This document shows, in pieces, positions 46,405-53,759 of a stretch of DNA of 64,000 nucleotides. The stretch covers positions 124,001-188,000 of the forward strand of contig NZ_JAWRCU010000012.1 of NCBI RefSeq assembly GCF_033542235.1. The letters run 5' to 3'. A program made the translations under genes and the position numbers. Source of the stretch: JAWRCU01 sp033542235 (lineage in GTDB: Bacteria; Pseudomonadota; Alphaproteobacteria; Rhizobiales; Rhizobiaceae). The notes beneath the pieces are model-generated. The model did no database searches and was not told the DNA's origin. It saw only the letters and a list, made by a program, of their open reading frames with translations. Position 1 is the first letter of the stretch. Every line of letters starts with the position of its first letter.

Positions 46405-47543
46405 GCGAGACCCTTCCCATCCCAACCGAGCAGACCGCGCCGGAAGCGCCAAAGGTCACCCGCTTGGGCCATGGCGAGGAGAGCTATTCGCGCCTGGTCT
46501 GGCGCCGTTTCCGCCGCTCGATCAGCGGCATGGTCGGGCTCGTACTGGTGGCGTTGCTGGTGATCGTGGCGGTGTTCGCCGATTTTTTTGCGCCCCTTGA
46601 CCCGAAGGAGGCGGGACTTGCCTTTGCACCGCCGGACCACGTCAGCTTCTTCGCGCCCGACGGCAGCTTCTCGCTCATCCCCTATGCTTATCCGATCGGG
46701 GAGACCGGCGAATTTGATCCGGTCACGTTCCAGCCGATCACCGGGCCAGACCTGAACAATCCGATCCGGCTCGGCTTCTTTGCTGAGGGCAAGCCCTACC
46801 GGCTGTTCGGGCTCATACCCACCGGCTTGCGCTTCTTCGGCTCGCTCGAGGGCAAGCCGGTCCACTTCCTCGGCACCGACAAGTTCGGCCGCGACATCCT
46901 CTCGCGCGGCATCGTCGGCTCGCGCATCTCGCTGGCCATCGCCCTCGTCGTGGTCACCATCACGACAATGGTCGGCACGCTGGTCGGCATCACCTCAGGC
47001 TATCTCGGCGGACGAACGGACACATGGCTGCAGCGCTTCGTGGAACTGGTGCTGGCGTTTCCGCAGCTGCCGCTCTACCTGGCGCTCGCTTCGCTCATAC
47101 CCGCGACCACGTCGTCGAACGTGTTCCTTGCCTTCGTGGTCATCGTGCTCGCCGCGCTGGGCTGGGCACAGCTTTCGCGCGAGGTGCGCGGCAAGACGCT
47201 GGCGCTTGCGCGTGTCGACTATGTCCGGGCTGCGATGGCCGTCGGGGCGAGCGACCGTCGCATCATCCTGCGCCACATCCTGCCAAATGTGCTGAGCCAC
47301 GTAATCGTCGCCGTCACGCTCGCCATCCCGACGGTGGTGCTGCTGGAAAGCTTTCTAGGATTCCTGGGCTTTGCCGTGAAGCCGCCCCTCATCTCATGGG
47401 GCCTGATGCTGCAGGACACGTCGAACTTCTCGGTGATCGGCTCCTACCCCTGGATCCTGTCGCCAGTGGTTTTCGTGCTCGTGACCGTCTTCGCATTCAA
47501 TGCGCTTGGCGACGGCCTGCGCGACGCCGTCGATCCGTATTGA
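46401..47543 (+). CDS. agpC: Dipeptide/oligosaccharide-type ABC permease (DppC-like)
   Basis: 380 residues, longer than DppC (about 300) because of an extended periplasmic segment near residues 60-150 (FAPPDHVSFFAPDGSFSLIP and following). The core has FLGTDKFGRDILSRGIVGSR, the EAA loop VDYVRAAMAVGASDRRIILR and PTVVLLESFLGFLGFAV. It forms a heterodimeric channel with the preceding protein. The ATPase gene starts 8 nt after its stop. Confidence 0.9.
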   Translation: MSETLPIPTEQTAPEAPKVTRLGHGEESYSRLVWRRFRRSISGMVGLVLVALLVIVAVFADFFAPLDPKEAGLAFAPPDHVSFFAPDGSFSLIPYAYPIGETGEFDPVTFQPITGPDLNNPIRLGFFAEGKPYRLFGLIPTGLRFFGSLEGKPVHFLGTDKFGRDILSRGIVGSRISLAIALVVVTITTMVGTLVGITSGYLGGRTDTWLQRFVELVLAFPQLPLYLALASLIPATTSSNVFLAFVVIVLAALGWAQLSREVRGKTLALARVDYVRAAMAVGASDRRIILRHILPNVLSHVIVAVTLAIPTVVLLESFLGFLGFAVKPPLISWGLMLQDTSNFSVIGSYPWILSPVVFVLVTVFAFNALGDGLRDAVDPY

Positions 47544-47551
47544 GGGAAGCG

Positions 47552-49219
47552 ATGCTCGACCGCACCAACGGCTTCGCTCCGCCCGAGCGGCACGATCTCG
47601 GCAAGCACGGTCGCAAGCTCATCCTCGACGCGCGCAACATCGCGGTCGACTTCAAGGTCGAGGGCGGGATCGTGAACGCTGTGCGCGACGTTTCTTTCCA
47701 GCTCCACAAGGGCGAGACCATTGCGCTGGTGGGCGAGAGCGGCTCAGGCAAATCCGTCACCGCGCGCACCGTGATGCGGCTCCTGTCGAGGCGGGCCACG
47801 ATCAAGCCCGGCACCAGCATCAAGCTCGACGGCAAGGAGATCGTCTCGATGAGCGAGGGGGCAATGCGCAATCTGCGCGGAGCCAAGGTGTCCATGATCT
47901 TCCAGGAGCCGATGTCGTCGCTCAACCCGGTCTATACGATCGGCCAGCAGATTTGCGAGGCGCTGCATCTGCACAGCCGCATCTCTCGCCGCGCGGCGAC
48001 GGAACGCGCGCGGCAGCTCCTCGAGGAAGTGCAGATTCCCGAGCCGGCGGCACGGCTCCGGCAATATCCGCATCAGCTTTCGGGCGGCCAGCGCCAGCGC
48101 GTGATGATCGCGATGGCACTCGCCAATCGGCCGGACATCCTGATCGCCGACGAGCCGACCACCGCGCTCGATGTCACCGTGCAGGCGCAGATCCTCAACC
48201 TCATCAAGGACCTGAAGGACAAATACGGCATGGCGGTGATCCTGATCACCCATGACCTGACGATCGTTCGCCAGTTCTCCGAATACGTCTATGTGATGCA
48301 GGACGGGGTGGTGCAGGAGCACAACGCGACGGAGGCGCTGTTCGCCAACCCGCAGCACCCCTACACCAGGCGCCTCCTCGCTTCGGAGCCGAAGGGCTCT
48401 GCGAAGCCCATTGCCGACAACAGCCCGATCATGGTCGAGGGCCGTAAGGTGAAGGTGGCCTACACCCTCAAGCGCGGCGGCTTCTTCAATCCGGACTATT
48501 TCGAGCTGACGGCCGTCGACAATCTCGATCTCAACGTCAAGCGGCATGAGACGCTTGGCCTTGTCGGCGAGAGCGGCTCCGGAAAGACCACCTTCGGCCA
48601 GGCGCTGCTCAGGCTCATCGACAATCAGGGTGGCGAGATTTTCTTCAACGGCGAAGCAATTCATGGCAAGGACCGCAAGGCTATGCAACCGCTGCGCTCG
48701 CGCATGCAGGTCGTGTTCCAGGACCCCTTCGCCTCGCTGAACCCGCGCATGTCGGTCCGCCAGATCATCGAAGAGGGCCTGATCGTCAACAATATCGGCG
48801 CGACCGCACGGGAACGCGTCGATCGCGTACGCCAGGCCCTGATCGACGCCGGCCTCCCCACAAATATCCTGTCGCGCTTTCCTCACGAGTTCTCCGGCGG
48901 GCAGCGCCAGCGCATCGCAATCGCAAGAGCGATCGCGCTCGAGCCGGAATTCATTCTGCTCGACGAACCCACCTCCGCGCTCGACCTGTCGGTCCAGGCG
49001 CAAATCATCGATCTCCTGCGCAAGCTGCAGGACGAGCGCGGGCTGAGCTACCTCTTCATTTCCCACGACCTGAAGGTGGTGCGGGCGCTCTGCCATCGCG
49101 TGATGGTGATGGAGCACGGCAGGATTGTCGAAGAGGGCCCGGTCTCGGAAGTCCTCTCCAATCCGCGGACCGCCTATACGCAGCGGCTCGTCAAGGCAGC
49201 GTTTGATATAGCTGCGTGA
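47552..49219 (+). CDS. Dipeptide/oligosaccharide-type ABC double ATP-binding protein
   Basis: 555 residues from the ATG at 47552, after TGAGGGAAG; the open frame extends upstream only as a shadow of the permease. Two ABC domains: Walker A GESGSGKS, signature LSGGQRQR, Walker B ILIADEPTTALD in the first; GESGSGKT, FSGGQRQR and ILLDEPTSALD in the second. It completes the AgpA transporter. Its final 151 bp (49069-49219) are repeated at 58098-58248, marking the left edge of the defence-like island. The last six codons before the stop differ in third positions from the other copy but encode the same AAFDIAA end, so the gene was re-completed by incoming DNA. Confidence 0.93.
   Translation: MLDRTNGFAPPERHDLGKHGRKLILDARNIAVDFKVEGGIVNAVRDVSFQLHKGETIALVGESGSGKSVTARTVMRLLSRRATIKPGTSIKLDGKEIVSMSEGAMRNLRGAKVSMIFQEPMSSLNPVYTIGQQICEALHLHSRISRRAATERARQLLEEVQIPEPAARLRQYPHQLSGGQRQRVMIAMALANRPDILIADEPTTALDVTVQAQILNLIKDLKDKYGMAVILITHDLTIVRQFSEYVYVMQDGVVQEHNATEALFANPQHPYTRRLLASEPKGSAKPIADNSPIMVEGRKVKVAYTLKRGGFFNPDYFELTAVDNLDLNVKRHETLGLVGESGSGKTTFGQALLRLIDNQGGEIFFNGEAIHGKDRKAMQPLRSRMQVVFQDPFASLNPRMSVRQIIEEGLIVNNIGATARERVDRVRQALIDAGLPTNILSRFPHEFSGGQRQRIAIARAIALEPEFILLDEPTSALDLSVQAQIIDLLRKLQDERGLSYLFISHDLKVVRALCHRVMVMEHGRIVEEGPVSEVLSNPRTAYTQRLVKAAFDIAA
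49069..49200 (+). repeat. 132-bp perfect direct repeat, left copy (probable attachment region)
   Basis: Identical base for base to 58098-58229. It lies in the 3' end of the double ATPase gene. After it the copies diverge only at codon third positions down to the shared TGA, then completely. Flanks 9.03 kb of foreign-looking genes, so it behaves as an attL-like site. Confidence 0.92.
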
Positions 49220-49637
49220 GCGGTGGGGTTACGACCGGATTATGCCGCCTCGTGGTAGTTGAGGATAGGTGGAATCGCCCTCTCCACAACGCTTCGCGTG
49301 GTCCCCCTTCCCCGTAAACGGGGAGGATCAACGCGCGGCCAGCCGCGGCCTTGGATCCTCCCTGGGAAGCGGTTACCTCAAGGCGAATTGTGAGCAGACG
49401 GGCGAACTGCTGCCGCGTGTGGCTGACGCAACGACTTGGTCGCGCCACAGATGCTGTCCTCCCCATACTGGTCTCCGAATGTCACAAAGGGGGCCGAGAG
49501 CGGAGCGGTAGGTTCCAGGCGAGCCGGATAGCTGCTTTTCGCAAGACTTGCGCTACGTCCATCGGCGATGAATCTTCTAGTACAGCGCGAAGTCCTACCC
49601 CTAGACAGCGCTCCTGAGTTGAGGCTTTCTGCGCTCG
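49220..49637. other. Left shoulder of the island
   Basis: No gene is supported. At about 49279-49332 there is a short palindromic fragment with CCTTCCCCGTAAACGGGGAG. The rest probably carries the promoter of the channel gene; no clear boxes were seen. Confidence 0.4.
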
Positions 49638-50501
49638 ATGCTTACGAACTTCTTCAAGCTGGATGGAACGCCGACTCTCCATGAGAAGGGGGCACAGATG
49701 CCCCCGATGTCGCCTGGTGACGAGGTTTCCAATGTCCTATTTCGTGGCGACAGTTGGTACGAGCCACGCAAACAGATCAAGGGAGTAATATTCAGGAACT
49801 GCTCAATATCGAACATGGAACTAGTCCAACTCACGTTCACCCAGTGCACCTTCGAAGATTGTATTTTTATCGCCAGCCGGTTTCGAGAAGTCGAGTTCCA
49901 CAAGTGCAACTTCATCAACTGCAACATGTGGAAGGCCAAATTCGAGCAGTGCTATCTCGATCCTCGGACCATCCGGCTTGATCGGCGCTACCGAGTTGAC
50001 GCCGCCAACGTAGGCGTCTCGGTTTATCAAGCGTTACTGTCCAACTACGCCAACGAGCGACAAGACGCGTTCTATGCAGACGCGGATATCGAATTTCGAC
50101 GCTGGAAGCGCTACCAGCTTAGCTGGGACATCAGGAAAAAGCACGTAGACCGGCTTCCAGGTGAGTGGGGCCGGCTCAAGAGCCTGATCTACGATTTGCT
50201 TGCGGGCTATGGCTACAAGCCGGTCCGTCTATCTGTCGTGACGATCATAGGCTTTCTGGCCATCTCGGTCGTCAACCACCTTGTTATCGGTGGTGACCTG
50301 TTGGTCAATGGGGAACGCCCGGTCCACACTTCGCTCGTAGACAGCATTTACTATTCATTCTCGGTCCTCACGGTTTTGGGCTTCTCATCGGTCGTGCCCG
50401 ATGGAGCGTTTGCAAAGCTGCTGACCGTCTTTGAGGCATTGGCAGCGATAGGTTGGCTCTCAATCTTCACCTCTGTGCTGGTGAAGAGGTTCCTACGATG
50501 A
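49638..50501 (+). CDS. Pentapeptide-repeat protein with a two-helix ion-channel domain
   Basis: 287 residues. Residues about 45-110 are pentapeptide-like repeats with an aromatic or Leu in the centre (VIFRNCSISNMELVQLTFTQ, then TFEDCIFIASRFREVEF and NFINCNMWKAKFEQCYL). Then comes a charged helical linker, a first membrane helix (LSVVTIIGFLAISVVNHLV), a pore region YYSFSVLTVLGFSSVVPDG and a second helix (LLTVFEALAAIGWLSIFTSV). This is the Ion_trans_2 layout of potassium-type channels, but the filter TVLGFSS lacks the classic TVGYG. Bacterial conflict systems often use such membrane proteins as killing effectors. Its stop overlaps the nucleotidyltransferase start by 4 nt (ATGA), so the two are made together. 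Confidence 0.82.
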   Translation: MLTNFFKLDGTPTLHEKGAQMPPMSPGDEVSNVLFRGDSWYEPRKQIKGVIFRNCSISNMELVQLTFTQCTFEDCIFIASRFREVEFHKCNFINCNMWKAKFEQCYLDPRTIRLDRRYRVDAANVGVSVYQALLSNYANERQDAFYADADIEFRRWKRYQLSWDIRKKHVDRLPGEWGRLKSLIYDLLAGYGYKPVRLSVVTIIGFLAISVVNHLVIGGDLLVNGERPVHTSLVDSIYYSFSVLTVLGFSSVVPDGAFAKLLTVFEALAAIGWLSIFTSVLVKRFLR

Positions 50502-51427
50502 TGTCGGCGAAGGAGACCGCTCTCCATGCGGCCTCTGAGGCCGCCTTCGGGTCATGCGCGCGTGGGGACACGGATGGACTCAGTGATCGTGACTTCCTGA
50601 TTGTCGACGACGACCTTGAGGTGCTACGTGCCCGTGCGGCCGCGCTCAAGGCCGACGGTCTGTCGGTCGCATCCTACACTTTTCGCAAGCTTGAGAATCT
50701 GGCTGGCCGGGGAGCGCTGTTCATCCAGCACTTGCGACTGGAGGCGTCTATCTCAGCGGATCGGGACGGACGCCTCGCTGCTTTGCTCGCCACCTTCTGC
50801 CCGAAGGATGGATACGAGCCAGAACTAAAGGACAATGCGCGGCTCGCGTCGCTGATTGCAACCGTTCCGGCTGGGTCTCTCTTCGAGCTCTGGGCCGCCG
50901 ACGTCCTCTATGTGACCGTCCGTAATTTCGGCGTCCTCTGGCTTGCTGGACGTGGAAAGTACGTGTTTGCGTATGATCGGATCCTGGAAGCCCTATACGA
51001 AGAGGGAATGCTCGACGCCCGTGGCGTCGCGGACCTGCGGCAGTTGCGCTTTCTGAAGTCTCTCTACCGCGGTGACCACACGGGCACCATCGGCGTCGTC
51101 CGGCAGAAGGTGCGCGCCGCGCTCGCAGGTTTGCCCAGGGATCATTTCCCTGCAAACTTGCGTATCGTGTCGGCCGAAGAGGTGCTCGCGGCGCCAGCGC
51201 CACCCGTCGGCGCTCCTTCCTACATAATACTGCGCGATCTGGAAAAGCGAATGCTCGCGGCGCGTTTTCTTTTAGGCGGGACGTTCGATGACCCGGCGCT
51301 GGCTGCGCTGAATGGCTGGGTCCGCGATCCCCGCGTCTATGCGAACTTAAGCGCGAGGCGGGCGCCCGCGCTACGCGATAAACTCACGGCATTGACGGAG
51401 TGCCGTTGCCAGGTGCTCGTCGGCTGA
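50498..51427 (+). CDS. Nucleotidyltransferase-fold protein with alpha-helical C-terminal region
   Basis: 309 residues from the first ATG of the ATGATG at 50498, which overlaps the channel stop; a longer upstream frame only shadows the channel. Residues 18-32 read GSCARGDTDGLSDRD, the G-S/R-G/S-D-x-D signature of polymerase-beta-like nucleotidyltransferases, and LFIQHLRLEASISADRDG near residue 75 supplies the next acidic strand. Residues about 115-200 are helical with FELWAADVLYVTVRNFGVLW, GRGKYVFAYDRILEAL, resembling the HEPN-type helical partner of minimal nucleotidyltransferases. Such enzymes transfer nucleotides to a protein, RNA or small molecule, for example to neutralise a toxin or make a signal. 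Here the tight link to a channel suggests control of channel activity. Confidence 0.75.
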   Translation: MMSAKETALHAASEAAFGSCARGDTDGLSDRDFLIVDDDLEVLRARAAALKADGLSVASYTFRKLENLAGRGALFIQHLRLEASISADRDGRLAALLATFCPKDGYEPELKDNARLASLIATVPAGSLFELWAADVLYVTVRNFGVLWLAGRGKYVFAYDRILEALYEEGMLDARGVADLRQLRFLKSLYRGDHTGTIGVVRQKVRAALAGLPRDHFPANLRIVSAEEVLAAPAPPVGAPSYIILRDLEKRMLAARFLLGGTFDDPALAALNGWVRDPRVYANLSARRAPALRDKLTALTECRCQVLVG

Positions 51428-51544
51428 CAATATCTTTAGAAGTGGGATTTGCGGCTTCGGCTTAAGCCCGAACGTCGGGTTAGTCTAACCGTTGAGAGAA
51501 GGTCGTGATCCGACTCTTCTCTACCGTTCACTCAGTGACCTTCA

Positions 51545-53623
51545 ATGGCTAGTCCGCGCAAATATCCGCTCACGTATGCGACTTCGAAGAGGTACCGCTG
51601 GTTCTTGTTTTTTTCCCCATCCCTCGTCTACGTTAGCACGCTTGGGTCTGAGCTTGGGGGGACTGACTTGGCAAAATATGAACTAGAGAAAATGTCAGCT
51701 GAGACCGGATCTGCGCTGTCGCAGCTCTTTGTCATTACCTATGAGGCCATACGCCAGTTCGAAACAGGCGAATACTTTGTTCTCTTTGGGCGCGGATCGA
51801 AACGCGTTCAAAATATCCTCGGAATCGAGCGGGAGATCTTGATCTTGGGGAATACCTATGCCGATCAGCAGGCTAGATCGGTCCGATTTGCCCGTCGCAT
51901 TATCAATGAGTCGGACGGAAGACTTGAGTCAACGCTATGTGTAATCATCCACCAAGATGGACGCGGAAATGCCAAGCTGAAGCGCTGGGGACGCGAAAAC
52001 GGGCTCGGCATCATTCCAATTTACACGTCCACCGGCATTTTGCCGCGCGGCCAAGAACTGGAGCGGCTTCTCTCCTATGAGTTCTTCACGCACGACCCGT
52101 TCGACGTCACCGGACCGGTGGCTAGCGACGCACAATTTTTTGGTCGGCGTACGGAAGCCCAAGAACTGGCCCGGAAGCTGCAACTCGGGCACATCCGCTC
52201 TTGTTTCGGCATCCGTAAGATCGGTAAGACGTCTATACTTCATAGAGTGCTCGCGGAGATAAAGAACGGCTACGACGCTGCCACGCTGTTTATCGACTGC
52301 CAGCGCGATGATGTTTTTAATCTGGATGCTGCGGGGCTGCTCTATTCGATTGAGCAGTCCCTACGCGGCCTTCGGGAGAGTGGACAAAGCTACGCCGAGG
52401 TGAATGCCACGCCTTTTGCGGGCACAACAGCGGAGGCGACTAACCGTTTCCAGGCGGTGCTGGAGCAGTTCGATATCCCCGTCATTTTGGCGTTTGATGA
52501 GATCGACTACATCACTCCTAGCAACGGGAGTGCCCTGCAATGGCGCCACGGATTTGTGGAGTTCTGGCGTAATGTCCGCGCGGCATACCACGCGGCCGCC
52601 CGTACGGAGCGAAAAGTATCGTTGCTGGTCAGTGGGGTCTCAAGCCGCTGGTTTTCAGTTGAATCCATCGATGGCGTCGAGAATGCCGCACTCGCCTTTA
52701 TTCCGGAAGAGTACCTGAGTCCTCTTCCTCGTGGCGCAGCGAATGCGATGATCAAGAACATTGGAGCGATGGCTGGGCTGCGGTTCGAGGAGGATGCCTT
52801 AGAGGCAATCTCATCTTTCTGCTCGGACATGCCCTTCTGGATCCGCAAGACGTGTTCCTCGTTGCACGGAAAGATCGAGATCGCTGCGCGGCCAATCACG
52901 CTGTCAGTTGGCACAGTCTCAACGATGTTGGAAGACTTCGGCAGGGACGAAGGCGCCGCCCTGGCAAAGGTAGCACTCCAGCATTTGTTCCGGGTTTATC
53001 CGGAGCTCAGGGGGCCCGCTCTGTCCCTCCTGGAGGATGGACGTGCTCTAGCACCCAACCTGCGACGAACGTTGACACGCTACGGCATCGCCGCCGCCAA
53101 TGGCGCAATCTCGGGCACTATGATGCGTATGGCGCTCATGATGATCGCGGAAGAGCAGCCAGTAATCGACGAATCGCCCGCTCAGCGGGGGGGCGAAGCG
53201 CGGTCTCTTATCAGTGAGTGGGCTGAGGAGCTTGCGGCAATATCTTATCGAAGAAACATGATGGAGCGCTCTCTACGGTCCATTGTGATCAACTTCCTTC
53301 GTGTTTCCGCCCTCTCTTCGAAGGACGGCGCAACTGCCAAAGCGACATTACTCGCCGCAGTCAATGAGAAGCGGCGCGCTGAGCTCGAGCCGTTCAATCT
53401 GGATCTGATTGCTGAAAAGTTATACTGGCTTGAACTGGTCGCAATCATCAACAAACATTGGATTCTCTTCGAACGTGTTTTCGGCGACAAAAGCCTCTTT
53501 AACCGAAATGCAGAGATTGTGAACGATCGACCCGATGCACACGCTAGGCAGCTCGAGCCGAGCGACATTGCAATGCATCGGCGGGCCCTGCAGTGGCTTG
53601 ATGAGCGGATTGCCCGGGTCTAG
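51545..53623 (+). CDS. STAND/AAA-type ATPase with an unassigned N-terminal domain and possible HEPN C-terminus
   Basis: 692 residues. Residues 1-185 form a mixed alpha/beta domain I cannot name (LCVIIHQDGRGNAKLKRWGR, then GIIPIY resembles restriction-like folds). The ATPase follows a DAQFFGRRTEAQEL entry motif at about 195: Walker A GIRKIGKTSIL near 222-232, Walker B VILAFDEIDYI near 313-323 and a SLLVSGVSSRWF sensor strand near 359. A helical or winged region follows, and the last 70 residues (WILFERVFGDKSLFNRN, then VNDRPDAHAR, then LQWLDERI) resemble Swt1/ApeA-type HEPN domains with an R-x3-H pair. It lies 117 nt after the nucleotidyltransferase on the same strand. A sensor that switches on a nuclease or partner is plausible. 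Confidence 0.72.
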   Translation: MASPRKYPLTYATSKRYRWFLFFSPSLVYVSTLGSELGGTDLAKYELEKMSAETGSALSQLFVITYEAIRQFETGEYFVLFGRGSKRVQNILGIEREILILGNTYADQQARSVRFARRIINESDGRLESTLCVIIHQDGRGNAKLKRWGRENGLGIIPIYTSTGILPRGQELERLLSYEFFTHDPFDVTGPVASDAQFFGRRTEAQELARKLQLGHIRSCFGIRKIGKTSILHRVLAEIKNGYDAATLFIDCQRDDVFNLDAAGLLYSIEQSLRGLRESGQSYAEVNATPFAGTTAEATNRFQAVLEQFDIPVILAFDEIDYITPSNGSALQWRHGFVEFWRNVRAAYHAAARTERKVSLLVSGVSSRWFSVESIDGVENAALAFIPEEYLSPLPRGAANAMIKNIGAMAGLRFEEDALEAISSFCSDMPFWIRKTCSSLHGKIEIAARPITLSVGTVSTMLEDFGRDEGAALAKVALQHLFRVYPELRGPALSLLEDGRALAPNLRRTLTRYGIAAANGAISGTMMRMALMMIAEEQPVIDESPAQRGGEARSLISEWAEELAAISYRRNMMERSLRSIVINFLRVSALSSKDGATAKATLLAAVNEKRRAELEPFNLDLIAEKLYWLELVAIINKHWILFERVFGDKSLFNRNAEIVNDRPDAHARQLEPSDIAMHRRALQWLDERIARV

Positions 53624-53759
53624 TCAATTGAAGGCCGCGAGCCGGCGCCGGAGCAGGTGTTCGCGGACAAAGCGCCTAGGCTTCGGCTGCCTTAAATCTC
53701 TGAAAACCGGTGCTTTCACTCCTTGCTGAATAACCGCTCCGACGCACAATTCGCGCGTT

